Below, one piece after another: positions 1 to 8,468 of a stretch of 64,000 bases of DNA (positions are counted from its first letter, which is position 1; each line of letters begins with the position of its first letter). The DNA lies in the NCBI RefSeq assembly GCF_900101865.1, contig NZ_FNAH01000002.1, positions 62,001 through 126,000 of the forward strand, read 5' to 3'. The DNA comes from Paracoccus isoporae. Its GTDB lineage: Bacteria > Pseudomonadota > Alphaproteobacteria > Rhodobacterales > Rhodobacteraceae. The position numbers and the translations under genes are program-made. The notes below the pieces were generated by a model. That model searched no databases and had not been told where the DNA came from. It was given only the letters and a program-made list of their open reading frames with translations.

Positions 1-1006
1 CGAGAACCTGACTCTGGCCGGTCCTGAAGCCGTGACAGGCATCGGAAATAATCTGAATAATGTCATCACCGGAAACCTGAACGACAATGTTCTGCTGGGC
101 AAGCACGGCAAAGACACGCTGAAAGGCTGGGGCGGCGATGACCGTCTGGATGGCGGGCCGGGCCCGGACAAGATGTTCGGCGGCAAGGGCGATGACCTGT
201 ATATCGTCGGTCATGCCGGGGACAAGGTGATCGAGGCGGCAGCTTCAGGCACTGACACCGTCATCTCATGGGCCGATTATCAGCTTGGCGGCCATGTCGA
301 AAATCTGATCCTGCGCGGTTTTGGGAAGATCGACGGCACCGGAAATCATCAGGATAACGATATTTCGGGCACTGAAGAAGCCAATATCCTGCGTGGGCTT
401 CCCGGCGACGACACACTGAAAGGCTGGGACGGGGATGACACGCTCGATGGCGGCTGGGGTGCCGACAAGATGTTCGGTGGACAGGGCGATGACCGCTATA
501 TGGTGGATGACATCGGCGACCGGGTGATCGAGGCGCCGGGGACTGGCACCGACACGGTGCTATCCTCGGTGAGTTTTCGGCTCTCGGCGTCAGTGGAAAA
601 CCTGCATCTGGTCGGGCCGAAGCCGATCAGCGGCTCGGGCAATGCCGCGGGCAATATGATGAGCGGCAATCACGCCGCGAATATCCTGAAAGGCCATGAC
701 GGGGCCGACTCGATCAGCGGGCAGGGCGGGTTCGACCGGATCGTCGGCGGCAAGGGCAATGATCTGCTCAATGGCGGGGCCGGGCGCGACACATTCGTGT
801 TCTTCCAGAATGACGGGCGCGACGTGATCCAGGATTTCACCATCGGGGCCGATCTGATCGAGTTCAGGACCGGCGGCGGCCGTTTCGACGATCTGACGAT
901 CAGCCAGCAGGGCAATAAGGCGGTGCTGGCCTTCGCCGGCAGTACGGTGGTGCTGAATGCTGTGAATGCCGACGATCTGGACGCGGGCGATTTTCTGTTC
1001 TTCTGA
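1..1006 (+). CDS. RTX-type calcium-binding repeat protein, C-terminal part (5' end outside window)
   Basis: The frame is already open at base 2 and runs to TGA at 1004-1006, so the start lies upstream of the window. About 334 residues are visible. They consist of roughly 100-residue modules with glycine/aspartate-rich nonapeptides (e.g. GGKGDDLYI, GWGGDDRLDGG), typical of RTX calcium-binding beta-rolls. Each module is followed by a beta-rich stretch containing VENLIL or VENLHL. The end, LDAGDFLFF, is the short hydrophobic tail seen in many type I secreted RTX proteins. I infer an extracellular, calcium-binding type I secretion substrate. No catalytic domain is visible in this part. It is a close paralogue of the next gene, especially near the 3' end. 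Confidence 0.85.
   Translation, partial: ENLTLAGPEAVTGIGNNLNNVITGNLNDNVLLGKHGKDTLKGWGGDDRLDGGPGPDKMFGGKGDDLYIVGHAGDKVIEAAASGTDTVISWADYQLGGHVENLILRGFGKIDGTGNHQDNDISGTEEANILRGLPGDDTLKGWDGDDTLDGGWGADKMFGGQGDDRYMVDDIGDRVIEAPGTGTDTVLSSVSFRLSASVENLHLVGPKPISGSGNAAGNMMSGNHAANILKGHDGADSISGQGGFDRIVGGKGNDLLNGGAGRDTFVFFQNDGRDVIQDFTIGADLIEFRTGGGRFDDLTISQQGNKAVLAFAGSTVVLNAVNADDLDAGDFLFF
711..839 (+). repeat. Near-identical block shared with the downstream RTX gene (copy 1)
   Basis: These 129 bases match 3101-3229 with only two differences that I can find by eye (C/G near 773 and G/C near 801). Flanking parts of the two genes differ at many more positions. This looks like recent duplication or gene conversion within the RTX 3' region. 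Confidence 0.8.
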
Positions 1007-1233
1007 AATCCAGCTTGTATCGGCGGCCTGTTTTTTCGCAGGGCAACACCGCGCCGCGTCGCGGATGAGCCTTAATCTCACCGGTTGAGCGGCTGACACA
1101 TGCCGGATGTCGGTTGTCCGGCTAGAGGCACGCGGCCGCGATCTTCATAAGGCGGGTAACTACCTGTCTTATTATATAATTCAAATTTTTTCCGGTCTGA
1201 GGTAAGCCTCTCCCAAAAGTTGTGGAGGGCGGT

Positions 1234-3399
1234 ATGCGCATTATCAAGGAAACTCCGGACGAAGATCTCTACGGCCATCCGGTCCCGCCTGACGGCGAGG
1301 AAGCGGTGAAGCTGACTGCGCCCGGCAGCACGCGGCCGCTCGGTCGGCTGACCGAGGGTGAGCTGACCACCGGATATGTCCACGACACCACTTTTAAGGG
1401 GCTGAAGAGCTTCGATTATGATACCTTCGTCCTGGATCTGGATGCGGGTGACACCTATCAGATCGAGTACAAGACCGACAATATTGAGCTGCAAAACGTT
1501 ATCAGGGGATTCTGGCTGCAGGAAAGTAATCCCGCGCCTTTGAGTTTTTTCGCGATAATTATGAATGGCCTTGGCGGCAATTATTCCTACGACGACTTCC
1601 TCCCCGTCCCCGGCACGCCGATGCTGACGGAAGAGTTTACCGCGCCGCGCAGTGGCCGGTATGTCCTGCAAGTCAGACAGTTTCCTGTGATTGAGTTAAG
1701 CCGAACAGCGGACGACGAATATCCGACACCCTACACGCTCAAGCTGAAAAAAACCAATGACGTGACGCCCTGGTCGGTCAAGAAGACGATCAAGGACGGC
1801 GATTATATCGCCACATTATCGGCGGGTGAGCGTATCCTGCCGGCGGGCGTGCCAGTGGAAATCAGCATGACCTTCAACGGGGCCGATATTTCGCTGGACT
1901 CGATCTGGCCGCTGCTCGCGGGGTCATTCTCTTCGACAAGCAGTTCAAATAATGGCGATATTACCATCACCGCGAAACTTGTGCCCGAAAAGACCGTCAA
2001 GCTGAGCGATGTGCTGGCGGTCAAGATCCTTGCCGATTCGGGTGTCGATCAGATCTACCTTTCCTCGGTGGATATCGGGAACTCGGATTTCCCCGGCTCC
2101 GAGCCGGTGGAGGTTCCGTCCGATATGCGTGATCCCGATCAGCGCACTGAGACGCCGGCGGAACCGACTGACGGCGATGACGGGCATCAGGAAGACACGT
2201 ATCGCGACGACAGTATCGGCGACGCCCATCCGAACACGCTGACCGGTACGACGGCAGGCGAATGGCTGGAAGGCGGCGATGGCGATGACCTCTATAATAT
2301 CTCGGCCAGGGGCGTTCGCGTTGTTGAGGGAGCCGACGGAGGCGAGGATACGGTCTATTCCTCGGTGAATTTCTGGATGTATGACAATCTCGAGAACCTG
2401 TCACTGACCGGTCGGACCGCCGTGACCGGGGCGGGCAACGGATTGGACAACGTGATCGCCGGCAATGATCGCGGCAATATCCTCAAGGGCAAGGCCGGGG
2501 ATGACACGCTGAAGGGCTGGGGCGGCGATGACCGGCTGGAGGGCGGCGCCGGGGTCGACAAGATGTTCGGCGGCAAGGGCAATGACCGCTACCTGGTGGA
2601 CCATGCCGGCGACAAGGTGATCGAGGCGCCGGGCGCGGGGATCGACACGGTGGTCGCCTCGACCAATTACCAGCTCGGCGGGCATGTGGAGAATCTGATC
2701 CTGCGCAGCCCCGGCCCGGTCAATGGCGCCGGGAACTACCAGGCCAACAAGATCGAGGGCACGGAGGGCGTGAACCTGCTGCGCGGCCTGCCCGGCAACG
2801 ACACGCTGATCGGCTGGGGCGGGGACGACACGCTCGATGGCGGCTGGGGGGCCGACAAGATGTTCGGCGGCAAGGGCAATGACCGCTATGTCGTGGACAA
2901 TCTCGGCGACCGCGTGATCGAGGGGCCGCAGACCGGCATCGACACGGTGCTCTCCTCGGTGGATTTCCAGCTCTCGGCGGCGCTGGAAAACCTGCATCTG
3001 GTGGGTCCGAACGCGGTCAGCGGCACCGGCAACGCCAAGGCCAACGTGATGAGCGGGAATCATGCGGCCAACCTGATCCGGGGCCATGAGGGTGCGGATG
3101 CGATCAGCGGGCAGGGCGGGTTCGACCGGATCGTCGGCGGCAAGGGCAATGATCTGCTGAATGGCGGGGCCGGGCGCGACACATTCGTCTTCTTCCAGAA
3201 TGACGGGCGCGACGTGATCCAGGATTTCAAGATCGGCGCCGATCTGATCGAGTTCCGCACCATCGATGGCGGGAATTTCTCCGAACTTGGCATCAGCCAG
3301 CAGGGCGGCAAGGCGGTGGTGGCCTTCGGCGGCACGACGGTGGTGCTGAACGGCACAGCCTCGGGGCAGCTCGACGCGGATGATTTCCTGTTCGTCTGA
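1234..3399 (+). CDS. RTX-type calcium-binding protein with a unique N-terminal region
   Basis: The ATG at 1234 is preceded by GGAGGG at 1224-1229, so I prefer it to the in-frame GTG at 1222 (721 aa). Residues 1-25 are polar with no signal peptide, as expected for type I secretion. Residues ~30-170 look like a beta-sandwich resembling PPC/pre-peptidase domains (FDYDTFVLDLDAGDTYQI; RSGRYVLQVRQ). A second beta-rich segment (~175-300) is not recognised. An acidic linker (~305-330) leads to RTX modules of about 100 residues up to ~717. The tail LDADDFLFV resembles a type I secretion signal. The last ~330 residues are a near copy of the preceding gene. No enzymatic motif was found; adhesin or surface-layer-like roles are possible but not shown. 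Confidence 0.85.
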   Translation: MRIIKETPDEDLYGHPVPPDGEEAVKLTAPGSTRPLGRLTEGELTTGYVHDTTFKGLKSFDYDTFVLDLDAGDTYQIEYKTDNIELQNVIRGFWLQESNPAPLSFFAIIMNGLGGNYSYDDFLPVPGTPMLTEEFTAPRSGRYVLQVRQFPVIELSRTADDEYPTPYTLKLKKTNDVTPWSVKKTIKDGDYIATLSAGERILPAGVPVEISMTFNGADISLDSIWPLLAGSFSSTSSSNNGDITITAKLVPEKTVKLSDVLAVKILADSGVDQIYLSSVDIGNSDFPGSEPVEVPSDMRDPDQRTETPAEPTDGDDGHQEDTYRDDSIGDAHPNTLTGTTAGEWLEGGDGDDLYNISARGVRVVEGADGGEDTVYSSVNFWMYDNLENLSLTGRTAVTGAGNGLDNVIAGNDRGNILKGKAGDDTLKGWGGDDRLEGGAGVDKMFGGKGNDRYLVDHAGDKVIEAPGAGIDTVVASTNYQLGGHVENLILRSPGPVNGAGNYQANKIEGTEGVNLLRGLPGNDTLIGWGGDDTLDGGWGADKMFGGKGNDRYVVDNLGDRVIEGPQTGIDTVLSSVDFQLSAALENLHLVGPNAVSGTGNAKANVMSGNHAANLIRGHEGADAISGQGGFDRIVGGKGNDLLNGGAGRDTFVFFQNDGRDVIQDFKIGADLIEFRTIDGGNFSELGISQQGGKAVVAFGGTTVVLNGTASGQLDADDFLFV
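3101..3229 (+). repeat. Near-identical block shared with the upstream RTX gene (copy 2)
   Basis: This is the partner of 711-839, encoding the last RTX nonapeptides and the conserved FVFFQNDGRDVIQDF stretch in both genes. Confidence 0.8.
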
Positions 3400-3428
3400 C
3401 GCGGCCGCGACGGGCTGCTGAAACGGAA

Positions 3429-3452
3429 AACGGGCGCCGCGCGGCGCCCGTT
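3429..3452. terminator. Bidirectional hairpin between convergent genes
   Basis: There is a perfect 10-bp stem, AACGGGCGCC / GGCGCCCGTT, with a GCGC loop. It lies between the RTX gene (plus) and the DUF1127 gene (minus). The A-run at 3427-3430 gives a T-run on the minus strand, so it fits best as terminator of the minus-strand gene. The plus-strand U-tract is weak. Confidence 0.7.
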
Positions 3453-3473
3453 GTCATGCCGGGTATGGCCGGA

Positions 3474-3692
3474 TTACATCCAGGCGCGGTCGCGGAACAC
3501 GTATTGCGGGATCTGGTCGCGGCGGATTCCCAGCCGGGCGAGCTCCGCGTCCGATTTGGCGTAGAGCGCCTCGACTTCCTTGCTGCGGGACTGGGCCTCG
3601 GCCAGGCGCTCGAAGCTGCGGCCAATGCGGCTGAGCAGGGCGCCGAGCCGGTCGGAGAAGGTGATGGTGACGTTGCTGGTCTGGTCGGTCAT
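3474..3692 (-). CDS. DUF1127 (YjiS-like) small protein
   Basis: This 72-residue protein has a C-terminal DUF1127 signature: YAKSDAELARLGIRRDQIPQYV, i.e. a 'L..L.D.eL..lGI.R.dI' motif, and ends FRDRAWM. I chose ATG 3692 because AGAGG lies just upstream on the minus strand; an in-frame ATG at 3707 would add five residues. DUF1127 proteins are small, arginine-rich and common in alphaproteobacteria. Some have been linked to RNA metabolism or phosphate/stress responses, but no specific role can be read here. It converges on the RTX gene across a shared hairpin. Its upstream region holds a TGC-rich palindrome (3754-3766). Confidence 0.8.
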   Translation of the reverse strand: MTDQTSNVTITFSDRLGALLSRIGRSFERLAEAQSRSKEVEALYAKSDAELARLGIRRDQIPQYVFRDRAWM

Positions 3693-3753
3693 GGAAAACC
3701 TCTGCATAATCTATGTCGAACGGTTTTCCTCCCTGTGGATGAAGCTAGGGGAT

Positions 3754-3766
3754 GCTGCAGCGCAGC
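3754..3766. promoter_or_regulatory. TGC-rich palindrome, possible PhaR-type site
   Basis: GCTGCAGCGCAGC contains CTGC-N3-GCAG. This matches the motif reported for PhaR-type regulators of polyhydroxyalkanoate metabolism in Paracoccus and AniA-type regulators in rhizobia. It lies ~62 bp upstream of the minus-strand DUF1127 start and ~160 bp upstream of purA. In GC-rich DNA such a match can arise by chance. Confidence 0.35.
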
Positions 3767-3924
3767 ACCACTGCCGATGCTGCATGGCTGGGTTGCAACC
3801 CGGGGGATGCCGCGGTCCCGCCGGGTTGCGGCCCGGCCTGCCGGGGCTGCAATGGATTGGCCTTTCCCCCTGATGCGCAGAGGATTATACGGGCCGGGCA
3901 TTCACGACCGCGGAAGGGAAAAGC

Positions 3925-5217
3925 ATGGCCAATGTGGTGGTTGTCGGCGCGCAATGGGGCGACGAAGGCAAGGGCAAGATCGTCGACTGGCTGTCGGAGC
4001 GGGCAGAGATCATCGCGCGTTTCCAGGGCGGGCATAATGCCGGCCATACGCTGGTCATCGGGGACCAGGTTTACAAGCTGTCGCTGCTGCCCTCGGGCAT
4101 CGTGCGCCAGGGCAAGCTGGCGGTGATCGGCAATGGCGTGGTGCTGGACCCGTGGTCGCTGTTTGCAGAGATCGACAAGCTGGCCGCGCAGGGCGTGCAG
4201 ATCTCCACCGACAACCTGATCATCGCGGAAAACACGCCGCTGATCCTGCCGCTGCACCAGGATCTGGACCGGCTGCGCGAGGAGGCGGCGGGGGCGGCCA
4301 AGATCGGCACCACCGGGCGCGGGATCGGCCCGGCCTATGAGGACAAGGTGGGCCGCCGCGCCATCCGGCTGGCGGATCTGGGCGACGAGCAAACGCTGGA
4401 TGCGCGTCTGGACCGGCTGCTGGCGCATCACGATGCGCTGCGCCAGGGCCTCGGGGCCGATCCGATCGACCGCGCGGCGCTCAAGGCCAGGCTGATGGAG
4501 GTGGCGCCGAAGCTGCTGGGATTCGCCGCCCCGGTCTGGAAGGTGCTGAACGAGGCCCGAAAGGGCGGCAAGCGGATCCTGTTCGAGGGCGCGCAGGGCA
4601 GCCTGCTGGATATTGATTTCGGCACTTATCCTTACGTCACCTCCTCCACCACCATGTCGGGGATGGCGGCGTCGGGCACCGGGCTGGGACCGAGCGCCAT
4701 CGATTTCGTCCTCGGCATCGTCAAGGCCTACACCACCCGCGTCGGTGAAGGTCCGTTCCCGACCGAGCTCAACGATGCGGATGGCCAGAGGCTGGGCGAG
4801 CGGGGCCATGAATTCGGCACCGTCACCGGGCGCAAGCGGCGCTGCGGCTGGTTCGACGCGGTGCTGGTGCGCCAGACCTGCGCGATATCCGGTGTGAACG
4901 GCATCGCGCTGACCAAGCTGGACGTGCTGGACGGGTTCGAGACGCTGAAGATCTGCGTGGGCTACGAGATCGACGGTGTGAGCTATGACTACCTGCCGAC
5001 GGCCGCGGCGCTTCAGGCCAAGGTCACGCCCATCTACGAGGAGCTGGAGGGCTGGCAGGAATCCACCGAGGGCGCGCGAAGCTGGGCCGATCTGCCGGCG
5101 GCGGCGATCAAATATGTCCGCCGGGTCGAGGAGCTGATCCAGTGCCCGGTGGCGCTTCTGTCCACCAGCCCCGAGCGCGACGATACCATCCTGGTCACCG
5201 ATCCCTTCGCGGATTGA
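3925..5217 (+). CDS. purA: Adenylosuccinate synthetase
   Basis: The protein has 430 residues, the usual family length. It catalyses GTP-dependent ligation of aspartate to IMP, the first committed step from IMP to AMP, in the cytoplasm. The N-terminus [19 protein letters not shown] holds the P-loop-like GDEGKGK motif, with [10 protein letters not shown] following. [13 protein letters not shown] and the C-terminal [19 protein letters not shown] segments are characteristic. The ATG at 3925 follows GGAAGGGAAAAGC. It appears to be monocistronic, with an 87-base gap before the next gene. Assignment is secure. Confidence 0.97.
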   Translation: MANVVVVGAQWGDEGKGKIVDWLSERAEIIARFQGGHNAGHTLVIGDQVYKLSLLPSGIVRQGKLAVIGNGVVLDPWSLFAEIDKLAAQGVQISTDNLIIAENTPLILPLHQDLDRLREEAAGAAKIGTTGRGIGPAYEDKVGRRAIRLADLGDEQTLDARLDRLLAHHDALRQGLGADPIDRAALKARLMEVAPKLLGFAAPVWKVLNEARKGGKRILFEGAQGSLLDIDFGTYPYVTSSTTMSGMAASGTGLGPSAIDFVLGIVKAYTTRVGEGPFPTELNDADGQRLGERGHEFGTVTGRKRRCGWFDAVLVRQTCAISGVNGIALTKLDVLDGFETLKICVGYEIDGVSYDYLPTAAALQAKVTPIYEELEGWQESTEGARSWADLPAAAIKYVRRVEELIQCPVALLSTSPERDDTILVTDPFAD

Positions 5218-5304
5218 GACCCGCGCGCGCCACAGGCGGGGCACCGGTCGGGCCGGTGACATTTCCCCGCCAGGCGCTATGCTGTCCGGCGAAAGGATAC
5301 CCCA

Positions 5305-5520
5305 ATGGATCTCAAGACCCGCAAACGCCTGTCTCTGCTGATCCTGCTTCTGGGTCTGCCGGGCTATATCGTCGTGGCCTGGGTGGCGCTCGCCTGGGTG
5401 AATGACCGCTTCGGGCGGCTGCCGATCTGGGCGGAGTTCCTGCTGATCGTGGTGCTGGGCATCATCTGGATCCTGCCCTTCAGACGCGTTTTCACCGGCA
5501 TCGGCAAGGGCGAGGAGTGA
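5305..5520 (+). CDS. DUF2842 small membrane protein
   Basis: This 71-residue protein has two predicted membrane helices (about residues 8-29 and 41-58) separated by a short loop (NDRFGRLPIWAE) and ends in a charged tail. The pattern matches DUF2842, a small inner-membrane family found mainly in alphaproteobacteria, of unknown function. The start ATG 5305 has AAGGA upstream. Its stop overlaps the GTG start of the thiamine pyrophosphokinase gene (GTGA), so the two are translationally coupled. Confidence 0.8.
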   Translation: MDLKTRKRLSLLILLLGLPGYIVVAWVALAWVNDRFGRLPIWAEFLLIVVLGIIWILPFRRVFTGIGKGEE

Positions 5521-6185
5521 GCGCGACGCTGGCCCGGACGCCGGGCGGGGTGACGCTGATCGGCGGCGGCGCGGTGGCGCGCGCCGATCTGGAACAGGCG
5601 CTGCGGCGCGCGCCGTTGCTGGTGGCCGCGGATGGCGGTGCCGATCTGGCGCTGTCCTTCGGGCACATGCCGCAAAAGGCGATCGGGGATTTCGATTCCA
5701 TCTCGGACGCGGCGCGCGCGGCGCTCGGCGCCGACCGGCTGATCCATGTGGCCGAGCAGGACAGCACCGATTTCGGCAAGGCGCTGAGCCGGATCGAGGC
5801 GGGTTTCGTGCTGGCGGTGGGGTTTGCCGGGCGGCGGCTGGATCACACGCTGGCGGCGCTGAACGTGATGGTGCGGCACAGGGCACCGCCCTGCATCATG
5901 CTGGCGGGCGAGGATGTCGCCTTTCTGGCTCCGCCGCTGCTGGAACTCCCGCTTGCCGCCGGCACGCGGGTCTCGCTGTTTCCGATGGGTCCGGCCCGCG
6001 CGGAAAGCACCGGGCTTCGCTGGCCGGTGGATGGCATCGCATTTGCGCCGGACGGGCGCGTCGGCACCTCGAACGAGGCGACGGGGCCGGTGCGCCTGAC
6101 CAGCCGGGGGCCGCTCATCGTGATGCTGCCGCAGGATTGCCTGGATCAGGCGCTGACGGCGATCACCGCTCCCATGTCCGCCTGA
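5517..6185 (+). CDS. Thiamine pyrophosphokinase
   Basis: The protein has 222 residues. It transfers pyrophosphate from ATP to thiamine to give the cofactor thiamine diphosphate. Visible family motifs are LLVAADGGADLAL and the metal/diphosphate-binding KAIGDFDSIS near residue 60, then EQDSTDFGKAL and GFAGRRLDHTLAAL. A C-terminal beta-rich part (thiamine-binding domain, ~150-215) follows. Translation starts at GTG 5517, overlapping the DUF2842 stop. The 3' end overlaps the convergent dipeptidase gene by 23 bases. Family assignment (TPK/ThiN) is firm. Confidence 0.9.
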   Translation: MSATLARTPGGVTLIGGGAVARADLEQALRRAPLLVAADGGADLALSFGHMPQKAIGDFDSISDAARAALGADRLIHVAEQDSTDFGKALSRIEAGFVLAVGFAGRRLDHTLAALNVMVRHRAPPCIMLAGEDVAFLAPPLLELPLAAGTRVSLFPMGPARAESTGLRWPVDGIAFAPDGRVGTSNEATGPVRLTSRGPLIVMLPQDCLDQALTAITAPMSA

Positions 6186-7212
6186 GCACGTCGATCCAGT
6201 TTCGCCAGGCGATCTTCTCAATCAGCTCCGCGCCATAGCCATGCGCGCGCATCGCCTCCAGCAAATTCGGCAGGGCGGCCGCGTCTTGCAGGTCATTCGG
6301 CATCAGCGCACCATCGAAATCCGAGCCGAGCGCGACGCCATTTTCGCCCAGTATTTCAATCATATGGTCCAGATGTCTCAGGTAAGGATCGAAGCCGTCA
6401 AAGCGCAACCGGCAGCCATCCGGGCGCACGAAACCCGCCGCGAAGTTCAGCCCCACCACGCCGCGGCTGTCGGCGATCAGCCGCAACTGCGCATCGGTCA
6501 GATTGCGGGTCGAGGCGCTGACGGCATGAGCGCCGGAATGGGTGGAGACGAGCGGCGCGCCGCTGATCCGGGCCACGTCCTCCACCCCCCTGGCATTCAG
6601 ATGCGCCAGATCGACCAGGATGCGCAGCCGGTCGCATTCCTCGATCAGCCGCTTGCCGGCATCGGTCAGGCCCGGCCCACGATCGGGATCGGCCGGGAAG
6701 GCGAAGGGCACGCCATGCCCATAGGCGTTGATCCGCGACCAGACCGGCCCGAGCGAGCGCAGCCCGATCCGGTGCCACAGATGCAACATGTCGGGATCGG
6801 CCACCCCCTCGGCCCCTTCCATATGCAGGATCGCGGCGATGCGGCCGGCCTGCTTGGCGGCGATGATCTCGTCCACGCTGCAGCAGATCGACAGCGCGCC
6901 ATCCCGCTCCATCGCCACCAGGCGGGCGGCGAGGCGCAGCATATGGGCGGTGGCGGCATCGGGATCAATGGGCTGATCCAGCGGCACCGCGTAGGGCGGG
7001 GTTTCCTGCCGCGCATGCCAATCCGTGCCGGAGGGATCGGGCGGCGAGGGCGCCCACAGCGCGAAGAACCCGCCGAACACCCCGCCCCGCCGCAGCCGGG
7101 GCAGATCGATATGCCCGCTGCCATCGCCGTCGCGCCAGATTGCCAGCGGATCGGGCCGATCCGCCAGCAGACGTTGCAGAAAGTCGTTATGGCCGTCGAA
7201 AACCGGGATCAT
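6163..7212 (-). CDS. Membrane dipeptidase (renal dipeptidase / peptidase M19 family)
   Basis: I chose ATG 7212 because GGAGCG lies immediately upstream and the protein then begins MIPVFDGHNDF, with the zinc-binding HxD (GHND) at residues 8-10 as usual (349 aa). Other family landmarks are HMEGAEGV, containing the bridging glutamate, LVDLAHLNARGV and the zinc histidine motif STHSGAHA. C-terminal GSDFDGA is also typical. The family hydrolyses dipeptides, often with D-residues at the second position, using a binuclear zinc centre. No signal peptide is seen, so it is probably cytoplasmic. It is convergent with, and overlaps, the thiamine pyrophosphokinase gene. Confidence 0.9.
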   Translation of the reverse strand: MIPVFDGHNDFLQRLLADRPDPLAIWRDGDGSGHIDLPRLRRGGVFGGFFALWAPSPPDPSGTDWHARQETPPYAVPLDQPIDPDAATAHMLRLAARLVAMERDGALSICCSVDEIIAAKQAGRIAAILHMEGAEGVADPDMLHLWHRIGLRSLGPVWSRINAYGHGVPFAFPADPDRGPGLTDAGKRLIEECDRLRILVDLAHLNARGVEDVARISGAPLVSTHSGAHAVSASTRNLTDAQLRLIADSRGVVGLNFAAGFVRPDGCRLRFDGFDPYLRHLDHMIEILGENGVALGSDFDGALMPNDLQDAAALPNLLEAMRAHGYGAELIEKIAWRNWIDVLRRTWER

Positions 7213-7328
7213 GGGCGCTCCGTCGCGTTTCGCCGCGATGCTGCGATATCGCGCTGCTGCCCGCAACCCGCTTTGCCGCCCGCATTTTCCGTGGCAGGCT
7301 GACCCCAGCCATATCGAGGGAGAGGCAC

Positions 7329-7652
7329 ATGCCCCAGATTCGCCATGATTTCGACGGCCAGACCGTCATCACCACCTTCGAGGTCACGCCGGGGACCGCC
7401 CATGACCTGCTGGACCGGCTGACCGATGCCTGGGAGCAGGTGATCTCCAAACAGCCCGGATTCGTCGGCGGGGCGGTGCATCTGAACGACGCCCAGACCC
7501 GCATCGCCACCTATTCGCAATGGCACACGCGCGGCGATTACCAGGCCATGCTGCGCACCGAGGAGATGCGCGAGCGTAACCGCGTCATCAACCAGCTTTG
7601 CCGCAGTTTCGAGCCGGTGATGTATGAGGTGCAGTCGGTGTTCGAGGCATGA
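7329..7652 (+). CDS. Antibiotic biosynthesis monooxygenase (ABM)-domain protein
   Basis: This 107-residue protein has the ferredoxin-like beta-alpha-beta layout of the ABM family. It shows VITTFEVTPGTAHDLL, then GFVGGAVHLND, then TYSQWHTRGDYQAML. GGGAGAGG upstream supports ATG 7329. Family members include small quinol or polyketide monooxygenases and haem-degrading enzymes, but also many of unknown function, so the substrate cannot be assigned. It stands alone between a divergent dipeptidase gene and a ParA-like gene 73 bp downstream. Confidence 0.75.
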   Translation: MPQIRHDFDGQTVITTFEVTPGTAHDLLDRLTDAWEQVISKQPGFVGGAVHLNDAQTRIATYSQWHTRGDYQAMLRTEEMRERNRVINQLCRSFEPVMYEVQSVFEA

Positions 7653-7725
7653 TTCAGGCGCAAAATCGCCTCGCAAACCCGGCAACGCACCGCTAGGATC
7701 GCCCGAAACCAGCAAGGGGGCAGGC

Positions 7726-8361
7726 ATGGCCGGACGCATCATCACCGTCGCGCAGCAGAAAGGCGGCTCCGGCAAGACCACGCTGGCGGCCAATCTGGCC
7801 GTCGCGATGCGGGGGCGCGGGCTCAGCGTGGCGCTTGTCGATACCGATCCGCAAGGCAGTCTCGGCCGCTGGTTCATGGAGCGGATGGGGCGGATGGGCG
7901 AGGATGACGGGCTGGAATTCTCGACCTCCTCGGCCTGGGGGGCGTCTTACGAAAGCGACAAGCTGAAAAGGCGTTTCGACGTGGTCATCATAGACACCCC
8001 GCCCAAGATCGACAGCGACCTGCGCCCGGCCTTGAGGGTCGCGGATCTGGTGGTGGTGCCGGTCGCGTCGAGCCAGGTGGATCTGTGGGCGACCGAAGGG
8101 GTGCTGGACCTGGCGCGGCGCGAAAAGGCGCCGGTCATGGTGGTGCTGAACCGGGCGCGGCCCAACACAAGGCTCGGGGCGGAGGTGGCGCAGAACGCCG
8201 CTGAGCTGGGAGCGGAGGTGGCGGAGGTCCAGATCGGCAACCGCGTGGCCTATGCCGAGACGCTGGGGCAGGGGCTTTCGGTCGGTGAACGCAGCGATGC
8301 ACGTCCCGCCCGCGACGAACTCGACCGCCTTACCGAAGAGGTGCTGGCGCAGCTTGGCTGA
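7726..8361 (+). CDS. ParA/MinD-family P-loop ATPase, orphan
   Basis: This 211-residue protein starts at ATG 7726 behind AAGGGGGCAGG. The deviant Walker A (KGGSGKTT, residues 12-19) carries the signature lysine. Residues DTDPQGSLGRW and VIIDTPP (Walker B region) follow, and a C-terminal NRVAYAETLGQG is typical of short ParA proteins. Such ATPases position plasmids, chemoreceptor clusters, carboxysomes or other cargo by ATP-dependent DNA binding. No parB-like partner or obvious cargo gene adjoins it, so the cargo is unknown. The chemotaxis operon is 18 kb away and any link would be speculation. Confidence 0.85.
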   Translation: MAGRIITVAQQKGGSGKTTLAANLAVAMRGRGLSVALVDTDPQGSLGRWFMERMGRMGEDDGLEFSTSSAWGASYESDKLKRRFDVVIIDTPPKIDSDLRPALRVADLVVVPVASSQVDLWATEGVLDLARREKAPVMVVLNRARPNTRLGAEVAQNAAELGAEVAEVQIGNRVAYAETLGQGLSVGERSDARPARDELDRLTEEVLAQLG

Positions 8362-8417
8362 TCGGCGCGGGGAACTTTCCGGTCACGAGATTGCTTCCGG
8401 TTATAGTTCGGCCTGCA

Positions 8418-8433
8418 CCGCCATACATGGCGG
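8418..8433. promoter_or_regulatory. Perfect 16-bp palindrome upstream of lipoprotein gene
   Basis: CCGCCAT-AC-ATGGCGG is a 7-bp inverted repeat with a 2-bp centre. It lies 36 bp before the start of the I78 lipoprotein gene and 57 bp after the ParA stop. It could be an operator. A terminator is less likely, because no T-run follows. Confidence 0.35.
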
Positions 8434-8468
8434 GGCTGTCGTCGCCGAGTTAGAGGGGGAAGACGCTT

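Noticed and set aside
1005..1060. Terminator after the first RTX gene (GGCCTGTTTTTTCGCAGGGC)
   Set aside because: The arms pair imperfectly and the T-run is in the loop, not after the stem.
3745..5886. 713-codon minus-strand open frame opposite purA and thiN
   Set aside because: It is antisense to well-recognised genes, arginine/proline/alanine-rich, and arises from high third-position GC in the real genes. No family resemblance.
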